Part shown: piece by piece, positions 32,893 through 33,709 of the stretch
Layout: each line of letters begins with the position of its first letter
Numbering within the stretch: the first letter of the stretch is position 1
NCBI GenBank assembly: GCA_002424305.1
Contig: DIQZ01000058.1
Coordinates: 14,329-48,037 of the forward strand
DNA: 33,709 nt
Source of the DNA: Firmicutes bacterium UBA5449
Lineage (GTDB): Bacteria > Bacillota > SHA-98 > UBA4971
Direction of reading: 5' to 3'
The notes under the pieces: model-generated
What the model was told of the DNA's origin: nothing
Seen by the model: only the letters and a program-made list of their open reading frames with translations
Database searches by the model: none
Program-made: the position numbers and the translations under genes

Positions 32893-33165
32893 ATGGACAT
32901 GCCGCTTGTAATGGTGTACGCCTTCGGCTTGTTCCTAATATATGTCGTCGCGTATATTTTCTACGTTCCTTTGCAGTGCGCGATGAGGCTGCTCACCAGT
33001 ATTCTGTTGGGAGGAGGCCTTCTGTGGGTTGCAAATATTCTCGGAAGCAAACTAGGATTTTCTGTTGCTATCAATCCTATCACAGCCCTTGTCTCAGGTA
33101 CACTGGGAATTCCGGGCGTCGTCCTACTTGTAGCCCTTAAGAGCCTTCTTCTAAGTCACATTTGA
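32893..33165 (+). CDS. bofA: BofA-family pro-sigma-K processing regulator
   Basis: A 90-residue integral membrane protein with two or three hydrophobic segments (about 6-27, 32-50, 60-88). In Bacillus BofA holds the SpoIVFB protease inactive in the outer forespore membrane until the SpoIVB signal arrives, so pro-sigma-K processing is timed. The C-terminal ITALVSGTLGIPGVVLLVALK matches the family's NP.T....G..G.PG..LL pattern (INPITALVSGTLGIPG). The start has GAGGGGGTGAGG upstream. Synteny (recR-yaaL-bofA-rrn) supports the call. Its presence suggests the organism forms endospores. Confidence 0.93.
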   Translation: MDMPLVMVYAFGLFLIYVVAYIFYVPLQCAMRLLTSILLGGGLLWVANILGSKLGFSVAINPITALVSGTLGIPGVVLLVALKSLLLSHI

Positions 33166-33589
33166 GAATAGCCCTTTTGATTTGTGTCAGTATTCATCAC
33201 AGCGACGATGGGATTTCGGGTACCACATGGCGGAGCGTGAGACTTCTACATTGGAAAGCGGCATATGTATGTGTGTATTCATGCTACAGAGAAGTAGGCT
33301 GCCGGTTTAGCTTCTTGCAAAAGCCACGTAGGAGTATTTCAAGAATACCGATCAATTAATGATTCAAGAATAGGACGAAATAGGAAAGTTGCAAAAGGAC
33401 TCATTTAACCCTTCTATGCATATACTTAGTATGGTAATAGAAGCGTTGGAACTATGAGAGAAACTTCGTGGTTTTTTTAACATGATGCGCAAAAGAGCGA
33501 TTTCGCGAGTATAATTACGATCATGCAGAGATTGCAGGACTGTACCGCCAAATATGTCGATACATGGGTCAATTTGCAGAAGTTCACAG
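33166..33589. other. Intergenic region between bofA and the rRNA promoter
   Basis: No credible gene. The only long reading frame (33162-33359) has no ribosome site or family-like sequence. A TATAAT (33510-33515) with a poor -35 could be a minor upstream rRNA promoter. Confidence 0.5.
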
Positions 33590-33618
33590 TTGCAATGTAT
33601 GTGTCAAGCTGCTATATT
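33590..33618 (+). promoter_or_regulatory. rRNA operon promoter
   Basis: TTGCAA (33590-33595), 17-base spacer, TATATT (33613-33618), about 80 bases before the rRNA leader motif at the window end. Confidence 0.7.
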
Positions 33619-33624
33619 AGACTT

Positions 33625-33709
33625 TGCCGCTTGCAGACAGGCGGTTTTCCTAAGTAACAATAAAAAACTACGGGCTTTGCCCGGAGATTGTTCCTTGAAA
33701 ACTAAACAG
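33625..33709 (+). promoter_or_regulatory. rRNA operon leader (antitermination region) before 16S
   Basis: The window ends in TTGTTCCTTGAAAACTAAACA, the boxA-like conserved leader found just before 16S genes in Bacillota, preceded by the hairpin CGGGC-TTT-GCCCG. The 16S rRNA gene should begin shortly beyond the window edge, again matching the Bacillus order bofA-rrn. Confidence 0.85.

Noticed and set aside
33162..33359. 65-residue plus-strand reading frame after bofA
   Set aside because: Overlaps the end of bofA, has no ribosome site, and its sequence is Cys/Arg/His-rich with no family-like pattern.
1..33709. CRISPR array or prophage
   Set aside because: No regularly spaced repeats of 25-40 bases and no phage structural, integrase or Cas-like genes; the tandem duplications seen have no spacers.

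Overview
The window looks like chromosomal DNA of an anaerobic, spore-forming Bacillota (Firmicutes). The right end is the key. The order tadA, two tRNA-Ser genes, large (Bacillus-type) SRP RNA, dnaX, ybaB, recR, yaaL, bofA and then an rRNA-operon promoter and leader is the one I know from the origin-proximal right arm of the Bacillus subtilis chromosome. BofA (regulator of pro-sigma-K processing) implies endospore formation. 2-hydroxyacyl-CoA dehydratase-type proteins and a LarA-family protein are both typical of anaerobes. I cannot name the species.

Layout, left to right. (1) 0.1-2.4 kb: a racemase of the DapF/CntK fold, then an FMN riboswitch controlling a riboflavin ECF transporter S component (RibU). 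(2) 2.6-7.8 kb: a four-gene ABC importer (DUF3798 binding protein, double-domain ATPase, two permeases) ending in a clear terminator. (3) 7.9-11.1 kb, minus strand: two 2-hydroxyacyl-CoA dehydratase-type iron-sulfur subunits and their ATP-dependent activator. (4) 11.2-14.8 kb, minus strand: a CopA-type copper ATPase and a long CofE-like protein. (5) 15.0-16.6 kb, minus strand: tRNA-Arg(ACG), a short transposase-like remnant and azlC-azlD. (6) 16.7-18.4 kb, plus strand: a 52-residue small ORF, a DUF3842 protein and a second ECF S component. (7) 18.5-19.6 kb, minus strand: a fibronectin-type-III lipoprotein. (8) 19.8-27.5 kb, plus strand: an RpiR regulator followed by five sugar-acid genes. (9) 27.6-33.7 kb: tRNA genes and the conserved replication/repair/sporulation block, ending in an rRNA leader just before an expected 16S gene.

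The most interesting part is the sugar-acid operon. Its products appear to be UxaE (tagaturonate to fructuronate), an SDR of the UxuB type (fructuronate to mannonate), a nickel-pincer LarA-family enzyme, an FGGY kinase and 6-phosphogluconate dehydrogenase. Mannonate and gluconate are C2 epimers, and at least one LarA homologue is known to epimerise gluconate at C2. The set therefore reads as a hexuronate route that goes mannonate, gluconate, 6-phosphogluconate, ribulose-5-phosphate, bypassing mannonate dehydratase and the KDG branch. No uxuA, kdgK or kdgA homologue is visible in the window.

Other points worth attention are the 2-hydroxyacyl-CoA dehydratase-like system of unknown substrate, an orphan CntK-like racemase, a binding protein without a lipobox, and many short tandem duplications in intergenic DNA, three of which copy a stop codon. 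All family assignments are from recognition of sequence motifs; no database search was run.
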